This document shows positions 12,700 to 25,500 of a stretch of 64,000 nt of DNA, one piece after another. The notes beneath the pieces were generated by a model, which did not search any database, was not told where the DNA came from, and worked only from the letters and a program-made list of their open reading frames with translations. A program made the position numbers and the translations under genes. Positions within the stretch are counted from its first letter, which is position 1. Every line of letters starts with the position of its first letter. Source of the DNA: Timema cristinae (taxonomy: Eukaryota > Arthropoda > Insecta > Phasmatodea > Timematidae); NCBI GenBank assembly GCA_039000515.1, contig JBCFYV010000012.1, positions 31,426,821-31,490,820 of the forward strand, in the 5' to 3' direction.

Positions 12700-14350
12700 T
12701 ACCTTTTTTTTACTTGATCGTAAAACATAGGCAAATGAGATAAATATGCATTTCATGTTATTATGAGTATAATATGTTAATTGTGTAGTGTCTATAGTTG
12801 CCTATTCTGTTGGTTTTTGCCTATTTTATGAATAAGAGTCTTAAAGAGCCTATTTCTGAGTGAAAAGGAGACTTCAGTTTCTTAGAAATTGTAAGTTGCA
12901 GCAAACTTGTTTAGAGTAGGTTTGAAAATCAACACTTGTTAAATAGCTTCCAAAGAGCATAAATCTGGTGGATAATGGGAACAGTGGCAGACACCTTGGG
13001 AGGAAATGGCATTCCGCTGCAGGAGAACACTTCAATTTCTTCGGAAGCGACAAATTTGAAATTTTTACTTTTGACATCGTGTGAAGTATAGCTCAGCTTT
13101 TCAAATTATAAAAAACATTCTATCTGAACACATATCTCATTTTACTACTGAAGATCTAGAAAAGTATCTAGTGATTTACCACATATGACCCACTTTGGTG
13201 GTAAAATCAGTTAAGGTGTCACTCTCACAATTATTTTAAACTCAAATTACCATAAACTCAAATGAGTTTTAACCCAAGATGTTGATTCATCTTTATCTAT
13301 GTTCTTGAAATTAAAAATGGAAACAAAGTAGGCCCCTTTTTGCAAACCGTGGGTGTGATTTTTATTTAAACTGTTTATATTTGTTTTAAATTTTTTTGTC
13401 AAAACGAAGTATAATACTCATATGTTTACCACCATTTTTTTTTTAATTTGAATACCTAAATATAAACATTTGACACTTTTTAAAGTAAGCATAGTTAAAT
13501 GAATAAGTTAAAATCTTTAAAACTTAAAAACTAAACTAAGCCTACCACAAAAGATTAAATAAAATAAGTTATTTTAATTTCCAAATTATCTATTTACTTT
13601 GACAACAGCAGGCAAGATAATGTTGAACATAGAATAATTTTCAAAATTGTTGAAAAGAAAGTAGTGTTGTAGCCGCAAATATGTTTATCATCCAGTCTTC
13701 TTAAAATGTATTATAGTGTGTACTTGGCAAGGAGAACACATACTAAGCTTAAAGAATGCAGATTCATTATGAATTGTACACCTGCAATTTTAGCATGTGC
13801 ATTTACAAAAGCCATTGAAATTAACAGTTGATACAGATGACTGTAATTCCCATATATTAACTTTATAACATGTTGAAAAATGATATCTAGACTAAGGAAT
13901 TGAACCTGGGACCTTTGGCTTAGTGTGCCAATACTCCAAAACCATATGCAGCTGACAATCCCACATGTTCATCGAAGACGTTACCTTATGAGTTAGGCCT
14001 ATATAATAATAAAAAGTACTCTTACAATTATTGTGTAGGTCTACAATTTTTCAACATCTAACTCTTTTGAATAAAGTTAATGTGGTGCTAATTCTCAAGA
14101 AATAGTCAGAACAGATATGGTATTATCTAATGTAAGCTTATAATATAGATTATGATCAAATTTAAGCCATATTCAACAGTTATATTATTTTAAACAAGTA
14201 CAGACCACTCAAAATCGATAAAACTTGTGTGTTCAAGATTATCGGTAAGATGAACATTAAGGTTTCACTTAAACGTGGTGGTTTAAATTGTAACCTGTGA
14301 TTTACAGCTCATAGTCTGATTTATAAGTCTTACTTCACTGGTCCAACAAT
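12700..14350. other. Non-coding stretch with a decayed tRNA-like repeat
   Basis: No gene seen. Around 13895-13965 on the minus strand is a degraded member of the tRNA-like repeat family seen at 44233, 61020 and 63138 (B-box-like 'gggacctttggcttagt' read from the plus strand). The part nearest 14350 should contain the 3' UTR of the minus-strand MEAF6 gene. No convincing poly(A) signal was found close to the stop. Confidence 0.4.
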
Positions 14351-14359
14351 TTTATGAGG

Positions 14360-14935
14360 TTAACGATGCCGTGCTTTCTTGTTGCTGTTTTTTTTGCTGT
14401 TTGAACGGTTTAGAACTTTACAATCTTTCATTAGAACGTCTTTCACAGGGGTGACAGGACGTTCAGGGACGGTGCTGCCATTTGTCACCGTACCGTTCAT
14501 CGCCGAGGTGGGGCTGTGATGAACAGTTGTGGTGTTATTCTTACCAGATTCTTTCCCGGTATTATTGTCCTCGCTACCACTGTTACCCGTTTGGGACTCG
14601 GACTCACTGTTGCGATCCTTCTCTTGGGCTTGATCAACCAGTCCACTAACAGCTGCTATCGACGTGATAGAGGATTTGGAAAAAAGTCTTTCAGACCCTT
14701 TGAACTTTCTATTCCGTTTGTCTGCTTTACTGTTAGTGTTCTTGTTACTGGCTAAGTAACGGTCCCATCCTCGAATGATGTTGCCGTAAAGCTGTGTGTC
14801 TTCCAGGTAACTGCCTTCAAAAGCGTATATTTGCCGCTCTAAATTTGCAAGAGTTTCTGCGATTTCAGCTTTTCTTTTCACTAATTCGGCTAACTCTCCG
14901 CGAGTATCTATGACTATTTGGTTCTTAGACGCCAT
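14360..14935 (-). CDS. MEAF6: MEAF6/Eaf6, chromatin modification-related protein (NuA4/MOZ/HBO1 HAT subunit)
   Basis: Single uninterrupted 191-aa ORF. In animals this family supplies a small shared subunit of MYST histone acetyltransferase complexes (NuA4/TIP60, MOZ/MORF, HBO1) in the nucleus. The N-terminal half carries the family core: '[19 protein letters not shown]' at about residues 14-32, '[19 protein letters not shown]' at 33-51, '[10 protein letters not shown]' at 52-61, then a basic stretch and '[11 protein letters not shown]'. The first part should form a coiled coil. The C-terminal half is low-complexity Ser/Asn/Thr/Glu and ends in a basic Lys/Arg/His tail. The start is the first Met, right before the conserved core. 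GC is visibly higher than in the flanks. The gene lacks introns here, unlike the multi-exon vertebrate gene as I recall it, so an intact retrocopy is possible. The 79-aa frame on the opposite strand at 14516-14755 is only a shadow. Confidence 0.93.
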   Translation of the reverse strand: MASKNQIVIDTRGELAELVKRKAEIAETLANLERQIYAFEGSYLEDTQLYGNIIRGWDRYLASNKNTNSKADKRNRKFKGSERLFSKSSITSIAAVSGLVDQAQEKDRNSESESQTGNSGSEDNNTGKESGKNNTTTVHHSPTSAMNGTVTNGSTVPERPVTPVKDVLMKDCKVLNRSNSKKNSNKKARHR

Positions 14936-15780
14936 TGTTTATTTTGATTATAAGAGAAAATTATTTAAGGAGTTCATATTGATCCTTAACTGTCTTTCAG
15001 AAAGACAACACAAAAATAAAAACCAATGAAATTTCAAACTGCCTTAGTATCTAGAAAATATACAGATAGAACGCCTATTTTTTATTGTTTGCATTAAGTA
15101 GATATTGAAAATTTTAATATAAATTATAGGACAAGTTTTAAAAATAAATTGTTTATGTAAGGAGACTAGCTCAAATATATTTATTTTATTAAGTCCAGCC
15201 TATTAATATATTTACATATATTAAGAACACTCTTACTATAAAAGTATAGCTCATTAATGGAAACCAAATAAACGAAATGCATTGGGTGAGATATAGACAA
15301 TATTTTTTTTTAATCACATAAAGTTATAGTTAAAAATGCATAAATAGACGTAGATAATATTGGTCTTTAGATTAGAAGTAATAGTTTACTAATTAGTATA
15401 GTAGTGTAAGATAGTTTAACTAAAATTGCATGTAGGCTAATACCCAAAAGTAACGATAGGTAGCTTTTTGAATAGTAATTATAACATTTATAATAATTAA
15501 TTAAGACAATATAAACAAGTGTGATGAAAATATATTTTTTTAGATCTGTTGTTCATATAATATTATCTTGACTTGTTTTACTAACTAACGTAAATGGTAC
15601 TTGGGAATACATACGTACCTATTTAAAACACTCATGGCGTTGTCACTTGGAATTTAATATAAACCATTGTGGTATGTGTTTCTGGATAGATAGCTGTGCG
15701 CGAAATGGATTTCGGAATACCTCTAATATTGATCAGGCTTAATTATATGTATTTAAAGTGAGCTTGGAGTAACGTGCCTG
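14936..15780. other. Upstream region of MEAF6; no gene seen
   Basis: Strongly AT-rich. It should hold the 5' UTR and promoter of the minus-strand MEAF6 gene, but no defined motif can be assigned. Confidence 0.35.
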
Positions 15781-15784
15781 TAAA

Positions 15785-16660
15785 ATAAAGTAATTGATAT
15801 ATTTTTAATTCAAAATCATCTCAAACAAGAAGATGTCTTATCCCCTCTACTACTTAACACTTGAAACCACATTTAGGTTTATGAAAGACAACACACGGGG
15901 TTTGACATTAAATGAAGTGAATCCATTGCAGATGTATCCAAATTATTTAGGTTTGTTGGGTGACATTGAGGAGAAAGACTAAGGAAATAAGAGCAGCAAA
16001 TAATAAGTTTAAGGATTAAATATGGGTGAAACAAATTACGTGACTTTATGTCAAAATCCGGTATTCCAAAGAAATGTCTTGTTATAAATCGGTAATATAT
16101 ATCTAGAAAAAGTTGGCATATTAAAATACTTGAGAACTGAGCTATTATTTAAGAGGACGTCAGAAACAGAAATCATTGAGGTAATAGTTGTATTAATCAT
16201 TTGTTAGATGTTATCTCGTTTTCTGTCTCGAGCTATTAAGCTGAGAGTAAAATTATAACCCTACTCATTGTACTTTACGGGTTTGAATTGTGCTTTCTCT
16301 ATCTGTGCCAAAAGAAAAAATTGATAGCTTTTTAAAACAAAGTTTGAAAAATTATAATTGAATCCAGCTCCTAAGTGAGATGGATCGACAGGATAATGTA
16401 AAAAGCAACATTATGATGAACTTCATTATGTCTATGCATCCGCAAACATATTAAAGACAATTGAGGAGTGCAGGCTGATATGGGGGGAGAGGGGTCATGT
16501 GGCATGTCTGGGTGATGACAGGAGTGTACACAAAATTTAGTTGGCAAACCTGAAGATACAATACCCCTCGGTAGTTCAAAGAATCGATGGTGGAAATGGA
16601 TTTAAAGGGAGTGGGTGGAGGTCTATTTTAATAGGTTAGAATTGCGAACTTACATTCTGG
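15785..16660 (+). pseudogene. LINE reverse-transcriptase 3' fragment
   Basis: Broken plus-strand frames show the order typical of the end of LINE ORF2: 'KQEDVLSPLLL' near 15830, an ADD-box-like 'IADVSKLFRFVG' near 15928-15960, a 'GETNYVTL'-like piece near 16025, 'ILKYLRTEL' near 16115-16145, and a late segment near 16240-16370. Several stops and frameshifts are present. It appears related in type to the LINE at 10425-12690 but is too decayed to classify. Confidence 0.6.
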
Positions 16661-18780
16661 AGGTTATTTAACTTAAGAGCAAGGGATATTGTATCTTAGA
16701 ACTAAAAATATTATAATACACTAGTAGTTACATTAGAATAAAAGCATCCTCACAAACATACACTAAAAAAAATCATTCCCAATATAAATCTTCCTTATGT
16801 GAGCTAATAATGTAAACCACTACACCAACCATGTGATTCAAAGATAATTATCTATGTTAATATTGTATCATTTTTACTACGATGCACCCCCTTCTCACAG
16901 TTCATCATTTTACGCGATATTTATGGGAGGGTGAGTGGCTAGTAATCAGAACGATACAACCTTAACCCACATTACCCCATTTTGTTCTTAGCTGATCACA
17001 GACGTGGGAGACTTTAGTCCTCTTCTAGAAGTAGGCTATGTACCAAGAAGAGAGTCATCTGTCTTAAATAAGGGTCATCTTTAAGAGTTAGCTTTTCCTT
17101 AATTGCTTTGTACTCCTGTCCAAAAAAACAAGTAGCTAAATCTGCCAAAAGGGGGTGTATATGAAATATTCGATTCTTCCCATACTCAGAGACTTTGGGT
17201 GGTACTAATAATGAAATCTAAATGTGGATGCGGGCTAAAATAGACATCTACTTCTCAGAGTACATATATTATAATCTCATTCTGGCTTCCTGTATAGAAG
17301 TACAATTTATACTAAATATGCACTTTCCTTCCTAACATTACTTAAATTGAAGGTGCAACACACAACAAGAAATACAATCAGAGTGTGGCTCTTGAGTCGA
17401 ACATAGTAATATTGTTTGAGAAATAACGGAAGTTACTAAGTGACACACAACCCATCTAGTTGTGGAAAAAAAGGATCAAATAGCTGCCGTCCTTACAATC
17501 AGACTATTTAAACAAATTACTACCTTATAATGTTCACGAAGAGGGCAAGGACAAAAAAAGAGGTATATGCGTTTTATAATTTAATATATAAAAGTAATAT
17601 TTGCAACAAATAACAAATAATTGAATAGTGCTCATGACTAACTAGTACTTCCTCTTTCATTAAAAAGTACCCTATGAGTATGACTTTAAATTCTGACCGT
17701 ACAGTTCAAAAACTTGCTGACGTCCACTACCTTCAAAAGAAGTGTCATTTAAATACATTAAGAAATACAAAGTTCCCATGTCAAAAGAGCTTGTTAAACA
17801 ACCTTTAAACCTATACTTACCATTCAATAAGTTCTTTAAATTTGAATTCACTGTTAATAGTAACTATACACACTAGATCTTTAAACAGATCAAATATGTT
17901 AAGCCTATGTTTTAAAGTTTTGAACTTATGTACTTTGTAAGTCCGTGATTTTGATAACAAATTTTGTTACATTAAATAAAGCATTCACTGATATATCTTT
18001 TAAAAATCACATCAAATATCTTGTTATGTCCAACTACTATTTGGCTTTGAATGTATAAAAGAAATATGGAAATCTCAGAAAATCTAGTTCTCTCTTTTGC
18101 AATGGTGAGCAAGTCTGAAAATTGTATACGCAGATCTCTGCCCAGCTCAGTGATCTCTATACTATACTGGATGGACATAAACACACCCCTTGCAAAGACC
18201 AAAGCGTGATGCTCAAGTTTGTCGTCTGCTTTACTGTGAGGGGCAGATTTAACGGAAAAAGTTTTATTGTTTGAAAATAGTGAAATAGGTATTATACCAC
18301 ACTAACCTGAAGACACATTGAGATCAAAGGGGAAAAAAAGTTTTTCGGGCTATACTGTACAAATACGAATAAAAACTTTAATAATTTAAATATTTAATGT
18401 ATTTAAGTCATTTATATTGTTTACATTCTGCCAAGACTACACTATATTTAAAGTTGGATATTAGCTTGTGTATTGGTTTCAGAAACCATATTATTATATT
18501 GAATATCTGATAAATATAATGAAATAAACAATCACTTAGATTAAAGGAAAATATTATTATATTACCACTTGCTTAAAGTTGGCTCATATCTTGTATATTG
18601 TGTTCAGAAACAATTTATGTTGAAAGTTCGATAACTATATTGAAACCAGTTAGCTAAAAACCTTATTACATTTGTTTAAACGATCTACTTTGTGTAGTAG
18701 TCTTACGTACAAATTATAAATTTAGGTTATAGGCTTGTAGAAAGGACGGTATCTTTTATACCCTGGTGTTGGTAAGAATC
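16661..18780. other. Non-coding stretch
   Basis: AT-rich, with no recognised gene, repeat end or RNA. The 76-aa minus-strand frame at 17972-18202 has no recognisable domain and ordinary background composition, so it is not called. Confidence 0.4.
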
Positions 18781-18782
18781 CC

Positions 18783-18938
18783 GATTGGAAGGCTTTATTT
18801 CGTACCAGACTTATATGATATATTAATGTTAGTAGGATAGATGGTAATTTAGAACGAAAGTAGTAATTCCTTTCTGAGTGGTCCTACCTAAATACTACTC
18901 TAATGAAGGATTCTGGTACGAGATAATGTCTTCCAAAC
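18783..18938. repeat. Foldback (imperfect inverted repeat) upstream of RpLP1
   Basis: Arms of about 27 nt at 18783-18809 and 18912-18938 are inverted copies with a few mismatches (shared core 'TCGTACCAGA'), separated by about 100 bp. It may be a small MITE or just a hairpin. It lies about 430 bp upstream of the proposed RpLP1 transcription start. No clear target duplication was found. Confidence 0.5.
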
Positions 18939-19360
18939 AAAAAGCCTTTAAAAACCATCGCTTATTTAGCCTACATAAACTTATATAATGAAGAAACACA
19001 TGAGTTTTGAACTTTGTTATGTTCTTCAAACTTCTTATTAACCCATTTAACTAGTCAAACTAATCATACATTGCTGTATCTAATATATTTAGTCAAATTA
19101 ATAAACAATGTCAAAATTCCATATATGTGTGTGTGTGTAGAAGAGAAAAGGATACCTGAACAAATTTTCTCTCCTAAACAATGGTATGCAGACGGTAGCT
19201 TGAAAATTTCAGCCATAGATGTCCATCCAGTTACATAATAGAGACAAGTGGTCATGCTATTAAATAAGGAAAGATACAGAAACTTGGGTACTGTGTACTT
19301 TCAATGTTGGCTACACTTTATTAAACAAAATTTATTTCCGGCATTGTAGAACAGATTATA

Positions 19361-19375
19361 TTCTTCCGGTTTCGT
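19361..19375 (+). promoter_or_regulatory. Candidate RpLP1 transcription start with 5'TOP-like pyrimidine tract
   Basis: 'TTCTTCCGGTTTCG' lies about 105 bp before the RpLP1 start codon. Animal ribosomal-protein mRNAs usually begin at a C inside a pyrimidine tract (5'TOP), which places them under mTOR-linked translational control. The motif and spacing fit. No TATA box is needed for this promoter class. The assignment is inferred, not proven. Confidence 0.4.
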
Positions 19376-19468
19376 CCAAAATAATCTAACGTGCTTGTTC
19401 ATCAAGCTAAGCCCGAATCGGGACTTGCACGTAAAATTATTGGCATCCATATAGTTTGACACTTTAAA

Positions 19469-19540
19469 ATGACTTCTAAAGCAGAGCTCGCTTGTGTCTA
19501 TTCGGCCCTGATCTTAGCAGATGATGATGTAGCTATAACA
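19469..19540 (+). CDS. RpLP1: RpLP1 coding exon 1
   Basis: 24 codons from ATG in the context 'taaaATGac', ending in ACA just before the donor 'gtgagt'. Phase 0. It encodes the first helix of the P1 N-terminal domain ('[12 protein letters not shown]'). Confidence 0.95.
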
Positions 19541-22500
19541 GTGAGTATACTTATTACCGTGTTGAGCATGGATTATATTAGTCTATTTGGGAACTTAACC
19601 TGCATATTTGATCATTTTAACTTAATTTTGCTAAACTCTCATGACACACAATCCCAAATGGTTTTTTAGGCAAATTTATATAAATGGATATAAGAATATT
19701 AGACCAACGGCAGCTAGTCTGAATTCGAATTCTGTATATCTTCCTCGCCATGTTTTCTTAATATCTTTGGTATATTTTATTCCAAAGTGGAAATTGACCA
19801 CGGGAAATGCATGCTATTACTTGGTCAGTAAGTTGTTGACATCTCGCCCGCTTTCAAGGAATGTACATAACTGAATATACAAAACGATTTTATCTCTTTG
19901 CTCTCTATGAACAGTAAACATGCGCTTTTTGCCTATCATGACGAAAACAAATTTAAGGGGTTCGAGATCAAGGTAGGCCTACTTATTGATTCATCCTAAG
20001 ACCTGAAGTAAACAAATATTCTCATATCACTACACGAAGGACCTACATAATTGGTGGAACACCATTGCAATATTTTAAAGAGGCTTGACCATGTATAGTC
20101 AGTACCATAGCAAAGTAGTTCACTATGCATATTTGTATTTTTTAATAATTTTAATTTTATGTCCTACATTTAACGAAAGGCAGGCCAGACTAAGCAGATG
20201 CCATAAATAGACGGTGACGCACTCAACACTCACAACCATCACTTAACACTGTTGAGATGAACTGTTGACTGACCGTTACTGACTTGTTATCAACATGTGA
20301 TAAAGACTTTACTATAGGGTCTCTTAACTTTGAATCGGGAGTTTGTTGGTATTTGAATAGCGCTTGCAAAGCTTAAAGTATAATTTCTAAATCAAAGAAG
20401 GGATACTTTTTGCTATAATAATTTTATGTTATTTTAAAACAATTTTAATACAAAACATAGACTTTGGTGAAAGGATGCCATTGAAGTCTGTTCAGTAGCA
20501 AACCAGAGCATATAATTCTACGTGGCTTTGTTTACATCATATCTCAGGTTAAGATTGAATCAATAATAGGAAGATACTAGTTCCAAAAAGAGGTGAGTCT
20601 ACTTTGGTGTGGAGGAGGTTACATAATGATGATAGATCCTTTATTCATCACAAGAAATTGTTAGGATAATCAAGTCTCGTAGACTATGGTGGGGAGGACA
20701 TACAGTACTAATGGGAGATTCGGAACCTGGTTCAGGGTACTGACTGGCAAACCCATTGGGAAGATGCAGTTGGGAGGATATTAGAATGTACCTGGAAACA
20801 ATAAGGTGTAATAAGGTGGACTGGATAGAACTAGCTCAACATAAGGCTTAATTTGAAAGTGTAGCAATGAACTTTCGAGTTCCTACAGCTAGGTCTATAG
20901 AGTAAGTATAATGCTAAGTGAAAGCCAAAAATGTAAGTCTTTTACTCTAATAAATATAATTTTTTGCATTTGCCCAGAAATAGGACATGTGACTACTGAA
21001 AACTGTAAACATGGAAACTGCTGAATTTCATTAAAAATCAATTAATTAAAAATGTTTGGTGCTAATTAAAACCCATTAATTTTGTATTTTATATAATGAC
21101 ATAAAATACAATTCATTCACGACCTAAGTTTACCTGGCTGACAGCTCGAAATGTTATTAGAAGTAATCCCTAATATATCACTACGCCAACAGCTGACATC
21201 TATCACTTTGGATGACTGTAATAGAAACTGGAGGTAATATATTAATGTGATAGTTAACCACAGTAATTTAGGCCAATATTATTTATACATTTATTTGAGT
21301 ACGGACACATGTTTATAATTTTATTCCACTTTAAAAAAATATTCACACCACTTTCACAAAAACTTCTAACGAACATAACTTCAAAATGGCGACTGTCGAA
21401 TTTAAACCATATGGTTGAACATGACGGTAAACAAGTGTTTTACAATGATGCACACACACAGTTTATGAACATATTTTATTCAGTTAAATATTTCAAAATA
21501 AGATAAAATAATCAAAATCATTATTATATTGTATGTAAAAAAAAATGACAAACAATTTTCTCTTTTCCAAGTAAATACGATGTTTGTATTAAAAGGTATT
21601 TATGTGTGCACTATATTACACAAAATCAGTAACATTCCAAAACAAAAAATCAGAACTTTTAATTATGTTTAAATATTGTTTATAGTTGGATAAAAGAAAT
21701 TATTTAAAAAAATGAAATAGTATGAGAAAACTTAAGTTTTCGTTATTTTAAATGTAACATATAACAGGTAATTAAAGATTGTTACATTTATAACAAAACC
21801 GTGTTCTTTTACAAGTGTTGGCAACACAAAACCTAAACATATGATTTTCGAACTGTCATCCAGGTAAAAACCTATGTTGAACAGTCTGTATGTTTACCAT
21901 CTATACAGACAACAAAAGCAGATTTCCAATAATAGCTAAATTAATATTGTAAAATATTTGTACATATAGCTTAAAACATAAAAATAAAGAAGTACATTAA
22001 CAGTGCCACAAATAAAACCTAAAACCATTAATAATGGTAAAATAACATTTTTAAATATTGATCTTTAGAAAGTGTTAGCAATCATTTTAAATGTGTGATC
22101 AATGTAATAAGTGAATAAATAAGGTCTAGTTATTCACAAACAAATTTGGAAAAGGATGTCAGGAAGGGTTGAAAAAGTATTTTATAATAGTTTTGGAAGA
22201 TTTATAGCCACCGTGATAGCGTTTCATTGTCGCTTGTTAGTTAAATATTAAACGATGAACTCTAGAACTGTTTTTGTACCATCTTTGTATTAGGGGGAAA
22301 AGATCCAGACAATTCTGAAGGCGGCGTCTGTGGACGTAGAGCCATACTGGCCTGGGTTGTTTGCCAAATCCCTGGAGGGAGTCAATGTCAAGGACCTTAT
22401 CTCCAATGTTGGCTCAGGAGTAGGTGCTGGACCTGCTATTGGAGGTCAGTGGTTCAATTTCATATTTAAACCTTTCGATTTTCTGACTTGGAAAGTATAT

Positions 22501-25500
22501 GTTGTATCCCCCTTCATTATATAAAATTATGAATGAATGGATGAACTATTGTGTATTATAATAGTTATATGTTAATTGCACTGGCCTAACATACTTTTGC
22601 ATGAGCATAGCCTGGGCTAGTCTAAATGCCCCTAAATAATTTGTTCTTTGGTCGGGAGGGCCATCCATATGCACACCCCACTTCCTCCACATGTATTTAA
22701 TGAAAGTACCCACTTTAGGGAAATCCTGGTTCATCAGATTTGTGTGTTTTTAAATTGGTCAGGGTTGGTTACTGACAGCCTCATTATGGATTCACATGTT
22801 TTCTGAAAAACTAGTAAAAACCTGATGTACAGAAACAGCTAATACCTCGTCAAACATTTCATTCAAGTCCACATTTAATAGACAATTTATTATGCTACCT
22901 TTGCATGGTCAAAATACCGTGGTTATTCAAATTAATCATAGGGCCTGTACGACTTTATACTATTAAATCAAGAAGACATGTTTTTGTTAAACAGGTGGGC
23001 AAAAAATAATATAAAATAATTAATATATACACTTTTATTATACTAATTAAATCATTATTTTAAACCATCAAATATTAAAGAATGTATTTTAGTATAGAAT
23101 TAAACTAATAAAAATTGTATGAACTATTACTATTATTATTACTACTACTATATAAATTGGCTAGTTTTGTAAAAAGTAACTTATTAAATGTAGTGTATGT
23201 AGACCTTTCAAATGGGGTGAGCTGTACGACAAAATACCCCTCTAATGTGAAAATATCCATCATTATAATAATCTAAAATACATGTTTAAATGCACTAGTA
23301 AATAAAATAAGAGAATAACAATTTTGGGTGGAGCTGTTGTTGGTAAAAATATACCAACTCCAGCTTAAAAGTAAAAACTTATAGTATGATAACAATATAT
23401 GATAAATATATAATTTTAACTTTATTTGGCCCAATGTTTGTAATTTTTTTGATACATTTATTCAAATATAAATTCACAATGCTAAAGAGTTGGACTTTTT
23501 GTACCAATTCTTCAATCCTGATGGTAATTAGCTAGCTGTTTTAACCTAGTGTTATAAAGCATCATGATTCAACGTACATTTCTGCTAGCATGTGAATGGT
23601 TTTCTTTAAATTGATAAATTACACTGGACACGGGAATTAAACCCAGGACCTTTTATTTAAAGTATGCCAATGCTCTTACCACTGAGATAACCAGTGATTT
23701 TCGTCTGATGCATCACTCATATATTTTAAGGCTGAGTTTGTGATGGACTTGCAGAAACTGTTGGCTACATATGAGCAATAAATTTAAATCGCAAGCTACC
23801 AGATAATGTGTCTACATCTTCGGCTTGGAAGGGGGTGGGGAGTATTCATACTGTTGATTACAGTAAGATCGAGGTTCATATCTTGGTCATGTGTACTTAG
23901 GGATTTTCCACTCTTCCTCCACATAAATGTTGGTGTACTTCCTCTAAATTCACTCTTAATCATCCATACAATTGGCACTACTATTGGCAGCATAAAGCCT
24001 CCAATTTGAAAGTGGCTGTACTATCTGATAGCTTGCGATCTTGATCGCTCATATGTAACGGATGTTGATGTTTGCATGTCCAGCACATTCTACCTTATTA
24101 TGAATGAAGAATAATAAGATATTTACAGTGGACTTACGACTTCTATGGTTTTCGATGACAGCTAGCAGAAGCTAGCAGATGGTATCAGTCGCACCAACAT
24201 TGTCTAAAATAAACTTTTGTCACCATATTTGGAAATAATAATTATTTGCTAATTACTACTATTATTATTACTAAAAATATTATCAATCACCATTAACAAT
24301 ACTTCCCCAAAGATTACAGTATAATTTTACTTTCCATAATCAAATTAAAGAAAAAAAAGTCTAGTAATTTCATTTTAGTTTTTCTTTTAACTCTTGTGGT
24401 AATAACAGGTTAAATAGAGCGTGAAATTTTACATTTAATGGTATTATATTCAGTTATTAATATTTTTATAGCTGCCCTCGTATATCTTTAACATAAACAA
24501 ATGGTTTGTAATAATAAAGAAGAAAGAACATTCAAAATGTTTGTGAAATAATATAAAGTTTAAATCTTGTAAACAAAGAGTATTAATACCTTTGCCGCGT
24601 AACGGACAACGGTCCTCTTTTTTCTACGTCATCAACCGGCACCTTTTATTCAGTGGCCATATTTATTTTCAGCTTAACAAGGCCACTTTTAACGTTCTCT
24701 TGCTTTTAAAAATTAATTTGAATTAAACAGCAAAAGAAAACTTCAATATTAAGCAACTAACAAAACGGTTATTCTTATAACCAAAATCCAACAATTTTAA
24801 AATGCAGTATAACATTGAATTATCGTATAAAATAAATTTAATAAAACCATGTGCGTGAATCAACAAGTTGAAGAACAAAATATTTTATAGTTGAGTATTA
24901 TTGATTTGTATTTAGGCGTGTCTTTTCTACCCGTTAATAATTTTATTACAAATTTGAATAGTACAGTGTCTTTTTTAAATACTAATTCGGCTATTTATTA
25001 ATCTGTGTGTTCTTTTGTGAATATTATTTTGGTGTGTGAGCGTATTATCCTCGGGAAATAAACGGTTTTTTGGTGATCTTTGAATAATTACTTATCTAAT
25101 ATAACATTAAAGTGTGTGATAAAATAAAAAAACGAGTGTTTCTCAGTAAATATTCGAAAATTTAAGTCTATCAAGACTATAAAATAAATCTTTTAACCCC
25201 AAGATTGTGTTGTGTTGCCCTCTAGGCTAAAGATCGTGTTTTAAAATTTTTATGTTCCGAAAAAATATGTGAAGTGAAATAAAAATACTTGCGAGTCTTT
25301 CTCCAGTATTGATTAAATAAATACCAGGTAAGACTTCAAGTTATAAGTTATTGTATTTTTATTAGAGACTTTGTTACAACTGTTTAAGAGGAGTGAATCT
25401 AAAATAGATATTCGTTAATTAGGATAGCTTTTGATTTGGCATTGTCATTTATTTTATAGGCCTAAACATATTTTATAAAATATTGATTGATACTGACTTT

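Noticed and set aside
14516..14755. 79-aa plus-strand frame
   Set aside because: Antisense shadow of the MEAF6 coding sequence.
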